DNA of 64,000 bases from the NCBI GenBank assembly GCA_029990175.1, contig JARKIP010000005.1, positions 28,715,501 through 28,779,500 on the forward strand. Direction: 5' to 3'. Below are positions 48,394-58,979 of this stretch, piece by piece. Below the pieces are notes generated by a model, which saw only the letters and a list, made by a program, of their open reading frames with translations, did not search any database and was not told where the DNA came from. Positions within the stretch are counted from its first letter, which is position 1. Each line of letters starts with the position of its first letter. This DNA is from Petunia secreta. Its lineage: Eukaryota; Streptophyta; Magnoliopsida; Solanales; Solanaceae. The position numbers were made by a program, and so were the translations under genes.

Positions 48394-50440
48394 CCACCCC
48401 ACACTTGAACCTTTGCTCGCCCTCGAGCAATCACAAATAACATCCCAACCTAGGTAGAACAGGTCTGCCTATGACTATTGTTGATACCGATCATCGAACA
48501 AATGCACACATGACTACTATGGATCCACAAACATGCCACAATTTAACAAATTAAAAAATATGAGAACAACCACCCCAAAATAGCTCAAGTGCACAAACTC
48601 AACCCATTGCAACCATGCTCCCACAAAATTACACCTATCTACTCAACCAAGAAGCCACGACTTCACCTATTTCATTCATATCATGTGCCCTCACCAAAAT
48701 GAAGCAAGAGAGTGTCCCCCAAATATCACACACAACAATGAATATCAAAAATAGAACGGGGACAATATCATAGAACGAATTCACTCACTCTCATGAAAGT
48801 CTCACATGTCACACACAATGTACCATAGGCTTGCCCATAGTGTAGGACTCCACTAAAGTAAGCTTACTCCAATCGGGATTAACTAGGACTTTAAAAAGGT
48901 TGTAATGTAGGCTAAGGGGCGGGTAGGATACATATGGGTAATAGTGACTACCTCCCTAAGCACTTTTAATACATCACAATTAATTTAAGCACAAGTCTCA
49001 TCAAAGCCACCCAATCAACAACTTTCACACACACCTTCTCAACAAGTAGCAATTTTTTTTTTCTTTTAAGCACACACTAGCAAGGATGGATATTCTTCTC
49101 TCTTTATTTCTTTTTCCAATTTGTTTTTCAACTTTGCTCTTTTTTTTTTTTTTTCTTTTCAACTCATTATTTTCCAAACCTTGCCAATGCTTTTCACTAC
49201 TTCACAAATTATTTCAAATATTCCCCTCATTGGTTCCACTCAAAGACCTCCCAATATTTCAACCACAACTCCACAATAATATCAAATTATCAATTAAAGT
49301 GCTTAAGGAGTAAAGGGCCAAAAGAGAATAATTTAGAACAAATGGGTAGGTTCGGGGTGTGGGTGCCAACAAAAAGGTCAAAGAATTCACACAATCAAGT
49401 CCAAGGTGTATATGTAAGGGTAGGAAAATCAAAAGAAGACCTGTATCATTTCCCGACAAGAGCAAACATAGGATTTCGCTTTGCACACACACGGGGCAAG
49501 TTCTAGACACCAATATGCAAACATGGAGCACAAAATAAGAATATGCCTCACAACACACATTGCACACAATCTACACAAAAAGGCTCCATCACAACTCTCA
49601 ATCAAGCAATTAGAGTACAACTTGTGGAAAATTAAGCACTAATGCACAAAGGTTCACAACAAAGTCAAGCAAAAGAACTCAAGCATCTCAAGGGGGTCGT
49701 TCCATTTTTTCTCTAGGCATGCATCACAATTTAAAACCAAGGACACCACAAATAGCACATGCAACAAGTTCAAGTCCACCGGTGTCAAACAAATCAAAAG
49801 CACCTAGCATTCCACCTATTTCTTTCGTCTAGGGCCACCTATAACTAACTACTCTAATTCTAAAAAAAATAAAAACTACCTGGTTCAAAGGCCACCCCGT
49901 GGAAAAGAACCGAGGCCATAAGAAAAATCACGGGGTAGATGACATGTACCACTAATAAAAACTAAAAGGAGAATCTTTTTGTAATTTTTCATTGGTTTTC
50001 TAATTTTTTTTTTCATATATTAAAGCAAGAAACAAATCAAAATAAAGTCAAGTGACGAAAGAAAATCCTACGGTACATGCATCCCTAACCTCAAAAATAA
50101 ATAAAAGGGTAGTTCCCACACCCCACACTTAAACTAAGCACTGTCCTCAGTGCTAAAAATAAGAAAGTGCAAAGTAAAGAAAACTTCCCTGAAGACTCTA
50201 GTCCTTGGTGCTAGCATCCTCCAAGCCTCCATATAGTATGAGGTACTCAGACTTCCCTCATCAGGTCATCAATATTAGGCAAGGGTGAGGACACCCCACA
50301 CTTAGCCTCGACATTACATGAACCTGCAATCCAAGGAAAAATAAAAACTACGTGACACTATAAATAAAATAATACAAGTACAAACTCGGGTTGCCTCCCG
50401 AGAAGTGCCTTAGTTAACGTCGTGGCACGACGACACTTTT
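48394..50440 (-). other. Non-coding interior of the Athila-like element
   Basis: Two kilobases where pol and env would be expected, without an ORF of substance. CCCCACACTT occurs near 48397, 50121 and 50293; the first is part of the polypurine tract on the minus strand. Long T-runs occur near 49050 and 49140. Confidence 0.6.
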
Positions 50441-50443
50441 AGC

Positions 50444-50833
50444 TCACTTCCAGTATTTACGTCTTCTCTTCTTATGACGAAATTTTGCTCTCTTCCCTTC
50501 TTTGAGAGAACCCCTCTTCACATGTGGTGTACTTCCATGTTCTTGTCTGACACATTCGATCATAGAGCACTCTTCAACCTTAGCTATGTGCTCCTTCTCA
50601 GTATACACCTTGAAAGTAACCTTTTCTCCATGCGCTCTAACAGTCATCTCACCCAGCTCCACGTCAATAATTGCCTTAGAGGTGACTAAGAATTGTCTCC
50701 CCAAAATGGTTGGAGCTTCTCGGTCCTCTTCATAATCTAGGACTACAAAATCAACAGAGAATGTAAACTTACCAACTTTAAGCAGCACATCTTCCAACTT
50801 ACCATCAGGGTGAGTGAGTGATCCATCTGCCAT
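50444..50833 (-). pseudogene. pro: Athila-like protease, C-terminal part
   Basis: A 129-codon frame downstream of, and shifted against, the gag frame. It starts MADGSLTHPDGKLEDVLLKV, continues with FVVLDYEEDREAPTILGRQF and FLVTSKAIIDVELGEM, and ends in a basic tail at 50444. These blocks are the C-terminal half of the retropepsin domain (the ILGRQFL block closes the fold). The N-terminal half with the active-site Asp is at the end of the gag frame. A one-base loss between the two, at about 50900, breaks the polyprotein. Confidence 0.75.
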
Positions 50834-50871
50834 CTTAAGAGTAACTGAAGAGGGCTTGATTGCTCCTAGCC

Positions 50872-52521
50872 CTAACTTTTTGCAAACAGACAGAGCATGA
50901 GATTTATGCTCGCACCCAAATCACACAAGGCACAGGTGATATTATGCCCTCCAATGGTACAAGGAATAGTAAACCTCCCAGGATCTTGAAGTTTTGGAGG
51001 TAGCTTGCTCAAGATTGTGCTACACTCCTCAACTAACTCAACTGTATCTATCTCTTGAGGCTTTTTCTTCTTGACTAAAATCTCTTTTAAGAACTTCACA
51101 AAGGATGGCATCAATTCAAACACATCAGCCAAAGGAATATTAACTTGAAGTTCTTTTAACATACTCACAAATTTTTGATATTGGGCCAGATCCTTCGATG
51201 GTATAAGTCTCTGCGGGAATGGTGGAGGCGGCAGAGGTGCCTCCTTTCTCTCTTCTTTCTTCTTTACCTTCTCCACTTTTTCAACTTTTTCTATTTCAGC
51301 TCTCTCCTTGGACTTGGCCATCAGCTCTCCACCTTCAATTAAAGTCACTGCAAGACATTGTTCAGGCTCTTTTTTAACATCGCTTATTTCTCCCACCAAC
51401 TTCCCCAACTGGTGCTCCAGGTTCTTGTGAGCATTGGCAAGATCTTGTATGGCCTGTGCATGGGCTGCAGTGTCAGCTATCATTCTCTGCTGGCCCGCCA
51501 TTATCTTCTTTAGCATATCTTCAACTGAATTGCTAACCTGCTGTGGTGGAGCTGGAAGTGGGTAGTAATTATTTGGGGCTCTCGTATTGCCTTGATAATA
51601 AACATTACCAAACTGATTTTGACCCTGCAGCCTGTTTTGATTACCCACGTAATAAACTGACTCTGGATTAGAGGAGCAAACCTCTGTAGCATGGTCTTGA
51701 CCACAAACCTCACAAAAACTCTGGAGTTGTTGCACTGGAGCCACTGGTTGCTGAGTCTTTGGCAGAGCTAACTTGCTAATTTGATTGGAAATAGCATCCA
51801 TCCTCGCCCTTAGCTCTGAAACTGCATCTAACTGAAGTACCGCTGCAGATTTCTGCGTAATAGCTCTACCATCTCCCTGCCAATCAGGATTGCTCTGCGA
51901 AAACTTATCTAGTAAATGATAGATCTGGTCAAAATTTAAGGCCGATACTTGTCCTCCAGCAGCAGCATCTACCACGATCTTAGTATGCGCATTCAACCCC
52001 TCAACAAAAGTATGTGCAACAACCTCATTGGATTGGTTGTGGTGTGGACAATCACTCAATAAAGCTTTAAATCGCTCCCAGGCTGAATACAAAGACTCTC
52101 CTTCTAATTGTCTGAAGGACATAATTTCACTCCTCAGCCGGGCTGTCTTGGCAGATGGATAAAATTTAGCCAAGAACTTCTTAGCCAAATCCTCCCAAGT
52201 AGTGATAGACCCAGGCTTCTCAGCCTTTAACCACTTCCTTGCTGCCCCGATCAGTGAAAACGGGAACAACGTCAGGCGAACATAATCAGTCGGAACTCCC
52301 GTTGGTGTATAAGTATCACTGATCTCCAGAAAATTCTGAATGTGTTGCTGCGGATCTTCATGAAGTAATCCACCATATTGCCCAGTCACGTGCAGCAACT
52401 GAATCATCCCGGGCTTAATCTCAAAGTGCCCGATGATAGCGGGCTTAACTATGCTAGACGCTACCCCCTCCAGGCTGGGAAGAGCAACATCTCGCACAGC
52501 TAAAGCTAGTTCTGCTACCAT
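50872..52521 (-). CDS. gag: Athila-like gag with start of protease
   Basis: A 549-codon frame from ATG 52521. Residues of about 30-210 are the retrotransposon gag domain: GLLHEDPQQHIQNFLEI, LFPFSLIGAARKWL, TTWEDLAKKFLAKFYP, ESLYSAWERFKALLSDCPHH and FVEGLNAHTKIVVDAAAG. A zinc knuckle, CEVCGQDHATEVC, follows near residue 270. A Lys/Glu-rich segment (VEKVEKVEKVKKKEERKE) with a Pro run comes next. The end reads ITCALCDLGASINLM, where DLGAS is the Athila-type protease active site. The frame then closes early (CLFAKS) because of a one-base shift. The gag part itself looks intact and could still form particles if expressed. Confidence 0.85.
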   Translation of the reverse strand: MVAELALAVRDVALPSLEGVASSIVKPAIIGHFEIKPGMIQLLHVTGQYGGLLHEDPQQHIQNFLEISDTYTPTGVPTDYVRLTLFPFSLIGAARKWLKAEKPGSITTWEDLAKKFLAKFYPSAKTARLRSEIMSFRQLEGESLYSAWERFKALLSDCPHHNQSNEVVAHTFVEGLNAHTKIVVDAAAGGQVSALNFDQIYHLLDKFSQSNPDWQGDGRAITQKSAAVLQLDAVSELRARMDAISNQISKLALPKTQQPVAPVQQLQSFCEVCGQDHATEVCSSNPESVYYVGNQNRLQGQNQFGNVYYQGNTRAPNNYYPLPAPPQQVSNSVEDMLKKIMAGQQRMIADTAAHAQAIQDLANAHKNLEHQLGKLVGEISDVKKEPEQCLAVTLIEGGELMAKSKERAEIEKVEKVEKVKKKEERKEAPLPPPPFPQRLIPSKDLAQYQKFVSMLKELQVNIPLADVFELMPSFVKFLKEILVKKKKPQEIDTVELVEECSTILSKLPPKLQDPGRFTIPCTIGGHNITCALCDLGASINLMLCLFAKS

Positions 52522-52639
52522 TCCTATAGGTAAAGATCAAGCAGCACCTAATACCTGAAACAACACTAAACTCAAAACAAAAATTAAACCTGAATAGAAA
52601 GTAATAAACTGTTCAAAAAGAAATCAGTCAATTGTTTAG

Positions 52640-52657
52640 TCCCCGGCAACGACGCCA
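52640..52657 (-). other. Primer binding site, Athila type
   Basis: Minus strand TGGCGTCGTTGCCGGGGA, six bases after the LTR end. It differs by one base from the Asp-tRNA-type TGGCGCCGTTGCCGGGGA that I recall for Athila. Confidence 0.8.
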
Positions 52658-52663
52658 AAAACT

Positions 52664-53989
52664 TGTAGCTCCCAAACGCACATGCACGTATACGTGGTCG
52701 ACAAGTAATAAAGTGATAAGTAGAGTATCATTCCCACGAGGACTATTCATACTGGACTCCTAACAAACAATTTCTTAACAACTACTCAGGGATCATTTTC
52801 CAATAGTGATGATTTAGTTAACTAAAGAACAGTAATTAAGAGGATAAAAGTGAATTCAAATAATGGAGTAAAAATGGGTTGTTATCAGTAATAAGGAGAT
52901 GGTCCAGGGTCAGAGTTACGAACAATCCAGTTGTGTTTTCCAATTGATTCCACTTCTTAAATCCCGGATTACTAACTAAGAGTAAATGTACCCGTGAAAA
53001 CCTTTCGATTCTTCACAGTCTATGCAGGCTACTTCAATCCCTATATGTCGATGGGCTGAATCACGTGCACGTATTAACGAATTCTTTAATTAGTTAAACT
53101 AGGCGAGCAAGTATATGTCTATCCTACTCACAAATTGGTTCCCCGATGCCCGGGTTCACAATCTAGCCCTACTCTTTCTTATTACGTAATTAAATTCCCT
53201 CTTTCGAGTTCAATCTAAAAACCACAGATAATGCGTAATAATCGGGCCCTGACAATTACACAAGTGAAATCAAGAAAGAATAAGCAATCCGTTATGGGAT
53301 TCAATTAATGGAATTCAATCTTCAAACATCAACTTTCATGAAATACTCTAACCCTAGAACGTAAGATTTAGCCACGCATACTCATAATAACAACACAAAG
53401 ATTTGATAAAATAATGAAATAATCATGTAATAGATTAATGGAAGGAAGAAAAACCCTTGTTCAAGATGTTATGAGCTCTCCAATTTTCTCTAAAGTCTGA
53501 ACTTCTATCAAAAACTAAGTAAAAGAGTATTTATAGGGTTTACAAAGGCCTGGTAATAAGTTAGACCTAAGCCTAGACGAAATAGGACGTCAAAATACGC
53601 TCCAGGGGCGCTATAACTGGCGCCCCCGTACGCGCGACCGAAAGCAATTTACGTCGAAACTCGCACGCTTTTGCCCCGCGCCGTGCAGCCAAACGCGCCA
53701 GAAGTTGGGCGCGCCGCGTGGCCTATAGCGCCAAGGCAATTTTCTGTTTCCTCCGTCTGCAACTCGCCTCGTGTCGTGCCTTCGTGTGTTCAATCCAATC
53801 CTCAATCAAAATCCAATCTTTTCTTGCTCGATCATGCTCTTTAAAGCTCCAATTGCAATGCATAACAACCTACCTATACACGACATAAAATCAGTGCAAA
53901 ACCACATTCATAAACTAGAAAATGGGCGAATACAATACTCAAACGTGAGGAAATATTAAGGAAATATAGGCATAAAATGCCAAACATCA
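52664..53989 (-). repeat. 5' LTR of the Athila-like element
   Basis: 1326 bp, near-identical by eye to 47053-48393. A few short indels fall mostly in the GC-rich block (53600-53730). Confidence 0.88.
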
Positions 53990-53994
53990 GGCAC

Positions 53995-54296
53995 GCAGCA
54001 AGGAGGGTCTTGGGGCTGATTGTCGACAAATCAGCTGGCAATCTGGTCCGGCACAAAGCAAGGAGGGTCTCGGGGCTGACCTGCTAACCTGTTAAGCTAA
54101 AAGTAAAGCGGTTCATAATATAAAGCAAGTGCAAAGTCATAATTGAAAGCAAGTGCAAGGCAATTTGAACATTTTTGACAAATCAATTGGCAAGCCGGTC
54201 GGGCATGCAGCAAGGAGGGTCTTGGGGTTGATTGTCGAACAAATCAGCTGGCGAACCGGTCCGGCACGAAGCAAGGAGGGTCTCGGGACTGACCAC
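53995..54296 (-). repeat. Continuation of the Ogre-like tandem repeat
   Basis: Resumes AAGCAAGGAGGGTCT-type units after the Athila-like insertion and ends near 54296. ORFs across it (54153-54572, 54183-54473) are repeat translations. Confidence 0.65.
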
Positions 54297-54727
54297 TTGT
54301 CCAGACTGTTCCAACACCCGTTCCAACTGCTTCAGACTTTTCTCTCTTGTACGCTCAATTTCTCTTTTTTCGCTGAAGTGTTTGGACACCCTCTCTCCAT
54401 ATGTACATGGACTTCTTTTATAGTTAAAGACCTGATAAGTAAAACAAAGTCCAAGTATATTAGGGATAACCATATAGCTTTAATTCTAATCCCTTTTCCT
54501 TATCATTTTGGATTTTATAGAGTTCTACTCCAACTCTACTTCATTCTCCAAATCCTGCAGATAATCAAATAGCTAAAAAATCTTATCAAGAATACTTAGC
54601 TTAATCCATAAGTCAGCCATACAATAATTTCACCAAAATTAGTAATTAAATTATATTCACCAAATTACCAATAATTCAAGAAAAACTAGTTCCACAAATA
54701 AGATCTTAATTTAATTCAATATAACAA
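54297..54727. other. Junction between Ogre-like sequence and the Ulp1 cassette
   Basis: The first ~180 bp may still belong to the Ogre-like element. The rest is AT-rich, without a gene. The upstream exons or promoter expected for the Ulp1 gene are not recognisable. Confidence 0.4.
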
Positions 54728-57201
54728 ATGCATTTTGTTTATTATCATCAAAATATCATATACTCAACAGCATTCGATGGCCATAATGTCAAATTATTTT
54801 TTAAGTTTGTTCATACTATTCTCTGTGCGAGGGATTCCAAATATGGAATAGAGGAATGGGTGGTGTGCTTGTCCGCCGATCTTGAGGCATTCCAGCGTTA
54901 TCCTTGGGGTAGGATGAGTTTTGAATTAACAATTGAATATCTGATCAAGCCAATGGAACCTCGTGCAGAAGGAAGCCAGACTTACAATCTTTATGGCTTT
55001 CCATGGGCATTCATGGCCTGGGCTCATGAAGCTATTCCTGCCTTGAGACAAAAGGATTTTCCAAAAGAAAAAACAATGCCAAGGATCATAAACAGGCTTA
55101 CTGAAATTTGTGAAAGAGATACGGACAGGTTGTTTGACCAACAAGATGTTCCTGTAAGTTTTCCGTTTTTCATATATGTTATGTAATGTTTGGAACAACC
55201 TCGCGTTTGCTGAGATATTTCTAATTGATGTTCGGAACATCTATTGAAGAACCCTCAACTGCTTCAGTGAACGATGTTCGGAACATCCTTTTCTGATGTT
55301 TTCGAACAACATGACTTTGTTCCAAACAACATTAAAAGATTTTTAAAATTTAGTTGATATTTATTTAATGTTGTTGGGTATATTAACATGTTGTTCACCC
55401 TTTCCTCATTCCTACTAATGTAGATCTGGAAATGGATTACTTTCTAGACCTCATGCCATTTGATGACTCCGAGGACGACACAGTAGATTGTTTTTGTAAA
55501 GTGTTTGAGGATGCTTGCAGCGTTGGCCTTGTTGGTGGCACTACAATTTGTATCTTCAAGAACAATCCTGCAACCCCTCCAAGACAAGTGATAGAAATTA
55601 AAGCTATGGAAGCCCCAGAAACGATGATGTTTGGAAGTGATGGTGAATACAATGAAGAGGGAATTGGTGGCCTGCAAGATGTAAATATTGATATTGGAAA
55701 CAAAGCTGATGGTGATGAAGTTGGCGGTGAGTGTGAAGTTGCCGGTATTACTGAAGTTGGTATAGTAAAGAGGAGCTCCAAATGCAGAGGCTGCAAATGT
55801 GGTGAATGCAGCGGATGGAGGGAAGCAATGGAGCAAAAGATTTTGGCTTACGATCAAAAGATTGTTGCTTATGATGAAAAGATCGTGGCTTATGAGAAAA
55901 GGATGGTGGCTTATGAGCAACAGATCGTGCCTTATGAGACAAAGGATGGTGCTTCTGAGCAAATCAAAGGTGATTCTTCTGGTGGTGATGTATTCGACAT
56001 CCCCAAATGTAGCAGTAGCAATTGCAAAGAGTGCGACGGTTGGCATAAAGACCTGGAGATTGAGATGGCATCCGTGTAGGAGACGATTGAGCAGTTGAAG
56101 AGAAAAACTATTATAAAACCTGCAAAGGCTGTGAAATCAGTAGAAACAAAAGAGAAGAAGAAGCAGGAAGAAGTTTGTCCGAGGCTTCTAGTGGATATTT
56201 ACAAGCCACTGAAGTGGAAAAAAGTGGCGGCGTTGAACGCATTTATCAAAAAGAGGAAGAAACAAAAAGATGTTTTTCTTGGATTGCCGATGAATTACCT
56301 TGATTTCAAAGATCTGATGAACAAGACTAAGTGGCTGTGGGACATTGTAAGTTTATTTTTGACTGATTTTCTGAACTTCACATCGTTGTAGGGAACATTC
56401 TAACTGTGTTCGGAACATTCTTAGTATGCTTGGAACAACAAAAGTATTTCTAGCTTCTCATTATTTCTAGAACATCACACAGTAGTTCCGAACATTGAAT
56501 GATGTTCGAAAAGACAGACCTTTCCTTCACTCACTTATACTCCAATTTATTTGTGTCTCTTATATGGTATGCAGTATGTAGAAGCTGTGATGACAATGAT
56601 GCGGGAGAGGCATTTGAATTACCCCGATCATTACGATCAAAGTGCCCTCATTTTGGATATGGCATTCTTGACAAATATGAAAAAACGCTACTACAAACTG
56701 GAACAAGACGCGCACACTGATAAGATACCGCTTGATGAGGTGTTGAATGCTTATGAGTTTGACGAGGATTATCTGAAGTATGCACATGGAAAGCTACCCT
56801 ACCTAGGGGGTAGGTGTTGGGCTGGTGCTAAGAGGATCTTCACCGTCTTCAACATCAACGACAATCACTACGTGATGGTGGTGTTTGACATGGTTGAAGC
56901 GAAGGTTTGGGTGTATGATTGCAATCATGGTTGCAATGATGATGAAAAGTTCTTGACAATAATTATCCCCATTCTCTACATGTTCCCGATCTATATAAGA
57001 AATTCTAAGTTATTCAAAGACTTGGAGGCGATGTATAAGGAAGGAGACATGTGGTCGTTTGAGAGAGTGCCAAGATCTCGTTGTCCACAAAATCTAACAG
57101 CGCAATCCTGTGGAGTGTTCGCGTTGATGTACATTGAGCATCTCATTACAGACACCCCCATGGACAAAATTTGTGACAACATGGCTGATGAGTGGAGGTG
57201 A
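54728..57201 (+). pseudogene. MULE-associated Ulp1-type (C48) cysteine protease gene, three exons
   Basis: Exon 1 (54728 or later to 55153) encodes a DUF1985-like block: LSADLEAFQRYPWGRMSFEL, NLYGFPWAFMAWAHEAIPAL and MPRIINRLTEI. Its 5' end is uncertain because a stop lies just before the ATG. The donor GTAAGT follows at 55154. Exon 2 (55424-56346) holds two Cys motifs (CRGCKCGECSGW; CSSSNCKECDGW) around five heptads. One in-frame TAG (56077-56079) interrupts it before a Lys-rich segment. Exon 3 (56575-57201) is the Ulp1 peptidase: His in NDNHYVMV (56866), Asp in VYDCN (56917), Gln and Cys in AQSCGVFA (57103, 57109). All are present. Such proteases cleave SUMO conjugates; plant MULEs often carry them. 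Exon 1 and exon 2 phases do not match with the obvious splice sites, so the model needs a transcript. Confidence 0.75.
55837..55941 (+). repeat. Coding 21-bp minisatellite: five heptads
   Basis: Five consecutive 7-codon units, KILAYDQ, KIVAYDE, KIVAYEK, RMVAYEQ and QIVPYET. The spacing of Ile/Val and Tyr fits a short coiled coil or helical stalk. Confidence 0.85.
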
Positions 57202-57607
57202 CGTTTAGCCGTTTGTATTTATGACGGCAAAATGAAGCCTTGATTTGGGTAATATGTAATATTTGGATAATCTTTTAACTTTTATTTTGGTTATGTAATT
57301 ATGTATGGATGACTTTTACCAAGTAATAGCTTTTGATGTGCTTAAAAGGATACCATCTTTAGTCGCAATTAAAACAAACATTCTTATATATTGTTCAGTT
57401 GTTCAGCATTCAACAGAAATGAGAGTAAAATTTAGACGATTATTACATAAGCTCCAGAACGACTTTCAATTGTTTCGAAAAAACTAGATGATGTTCCAAA
57501 CATTAGAAACTTTTAATTAAGCTTACCCTGGAACAATATTACTTCGTTCAGGAACGACAATAGTTCCTTAATATAACCACTGACATATAAAATTATAAGT
57601 AAAATAA
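57202..57607. other. Spacer between convergent genes
   Basis: 3' flank of the Ulp1 gene. Contains one copy of the dispersed inverted motif near 57490-57504. The 60-codon ORF 57305-57487 is unsupported. Confidence 0.4.
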
Positions 57608-57937
57608 TCATAAGCAATCGAAATTAGGGTGCATGTTGTGGAGCTTGTAGCGGTGCTTCAGGTGGTGTTCCTGGTGGTGTGGAGTACGGGACATAATCAA
57701 TTCTCTTTCAGCAAGTAGCCCTTTAAGCATTCTCTTCATCCTTCTTATGTCCCTTCTATAATCATGGAAGAATTCTTCGAATTTGAATTTCCATTCCCAC
57801 ACTTCATACCTCAGCTGCTCCAAACCATCGTTCGAATTTTCAGAATCTGAATGTGAACTCGCGGAAGGAACCCTAGGCCATCTTGAACTCGATGCTCCTC
57901 TTATCGGTGCTCCCCTTGTTCTTGGACGACGAGTCAT
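57608..57937 (-). CDS. Small basic coiled-coil-like protein, copy 1
   Basis: A 109-residue ORF from ATG 57937. The N-terminus is basic and Arg/Gly/Ser-rich (TRRPRTRGAPIRGASSS), followed by a Ser/Asp-rich stretch. A conserved block then reads LEQLRYEVWEWKFKFEEFF, DYRRDIRRMKRMLKGLLAE. The same architecture occurs in the neighbour at 58510-58869, so selection or shared origin is likely. Gene ends face the Ulp1 gene (tail to tail). TATAATTA on the minus strand lies about 35-45 bp upstream of the ATG. I recognise no family. The Arg/Lys-rich helix could bind nucleic acid or mediate dimers. The basic N-terminus could be a nuclear signal. Function unknown. Confidence 0.5.
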   Translation of the reverse strand: MTRRPRTRGAPIRGASSSRWPRVPSASSHSDSENSNDGLEQLRYEVWEWKFKFEEFFHDYRRDIRRMKRMLKGLLAERELIMSRTPHHQEHHLKHRYKLHNMHPNFDCL

Positions 57938-58509
57938 TTTGAAATATGTGGAATCAATGTGTGACTGTTGGGTAATTATAAGAGTAAAATGGCAATCGAC
58001 GAGTCTGTTGGGAATGGTTTTATTGAAAGTGACTTTTGACGAAACTCGTAACCGTTGTGCCTTTTAGATTTTAACATGCAGTTCGGAACATTTTGAGTGT
58101 CGCTCGGTATCATTGTGTTTATTTAATTATAGAAATTGAACAGGGCGTATAAACTGTTCCTTTCTGTTCAGAACGACATCGTGATGTTCTGCGCGTATAG
58201 TTAATGTTCGAAACATGAATATCTCATTGTATACATGATTTATTTTCCGAACGACAGTGTAACTTTCTGAACGTTAACAGGTTGTTTTGAACATAGTTAC
58301 CGGAACTAAAACATATTTTTCATTAATCATCATTTTAGAGCTTTACAAAAAGAATGCTAGTTATATTAGTATTCAAATGGAGAAACTACACATTACTGCC
58401 AGTGCTTTACAAAAGGAATGCTACTTATACTAGCATTCTAACAAAAGATACTAGATTATAAACATTCAAAAAGAAATTATATAATAAACATTAATAGGAA
58501 CATCCACAT
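57938..58509. other. Spacer rich in the dispersed inverted motif
   Basis: Intact or partial copies near 58081, 58165, 58182 and 58204. No ORF. Confidence 0.5.
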
Positions 58510-58869
58510 CTAGTGTGAAGGAGAGGAGTAGAAGTCAAGGTAATGCATCGCCTTATCAGCTAGCAGCCCTTTGAGCATTCTTTTCATCCTTCGCATTTCC
58601 TTCGTCGTCTTTCTGACGTCCTTTCTGTAGCCATGTAAGAATCCCTCAAACTGGAACTTCCAACCCCACACTTCTGCCCTTAGTTGTTCCAATATGTCAA
58701 TAGCTCTTTCAGCTTGTGGTTCGTCTGCAAATGCTAATGCAACAGCTGTGTTTTGCCTCGATGTGGAGGCTCCTCCAGCCGCGGAGGCTCCTCTCGTCAT
58801 GGAGGCTCCTCTGAGCGTGGAGGCTCCTCTGGCCGTGTTGCCACCTCTAGTTCTTGGTTGACGTGCCAT
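58510..58869 (-). CDS. Small basic coiled-coil-like protein, copy 2
   Basis: A 119-residue paralogue of 57608-57937, ATG at 58869. The N-terminus has RQPRTRGGNT and then repeats of RGAS or GGAS encoded by a ~15-bp repeat (GGAGGCTCC on the plus strand). The shared core is ILEQLRAEVWGWKFQFEGFL, GYRKDVRK, then MRRMKRMLKGLLADK. Compared with copy 1 it has an extra KTTKE before the MRRMKRML helix. TATAAATA lies on the minus strand at 58951-58958, 82 bp upstream of the ATG, so it has its own promoter. No disabling changes seen. Function unknown. Confidence 0.55.
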   Translation of the reverse strand: MARQPRTRGGNTARGASTLRGASMTRGASAAGGASTSRQNTAVALAFADEPQAERAIDILEQLRAEVWGWKFQFEGFLHGYRKDVRKTTKEMRRMKRMLKGLLADKAMHYLDFYSSPSH

Positions 58870-58950
58870 TTTTGATGATGAATGGTTTGAATTGAAATGG
58901 TTTGAATTGTAAGTTGATGAATGTTGATTGAAATACTTTGAATGAAGGGG

Positions 58951-58958
58951 TATTTATA
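58951..58958 (-). promoter_or_regulatory. TATA box of small gene copy 2
   Basis: TATAAATA on the minus strand; a matching TATAAATA lies upstream of the 62417 gene. Confidence 0.5.
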
Positions 58959-58979
58959 GAAGCAAAGAGAGGCAAACAA

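Larger units (their letters stand above)
47053..53989 (-). mobile_element. Complete Athila-like Ty3 element, gag-protease only
   Basis: LTRs at 47053-48393 and 52664-53989, target duplication GGCAC at 47048-47052 and 53990-53994. On the minus strand: 5' LTR, primer site TGGCGTCGTTGCCGGGGA, gag, protease, about 2 kb non-coding, purine-rich tract, 3' LTR. There is no RT, RNase H or integrase anywhere in the 4.3-kb interior, so the copy depends on proteins from elsewhere. Confidence 0.9.

Noticed and set aside
54153..54572. 139-codon plus-strand ORF
   Set aside because: Its first half is Ogre-like tandem repeat also present at 46800-47050; no coding signature.
55437..56046. Minus-strand ORFs of 119 and 200 codons
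   Set aside because: Shadows of Ulp1 exon 2; their repeats mirror the coding heptads.
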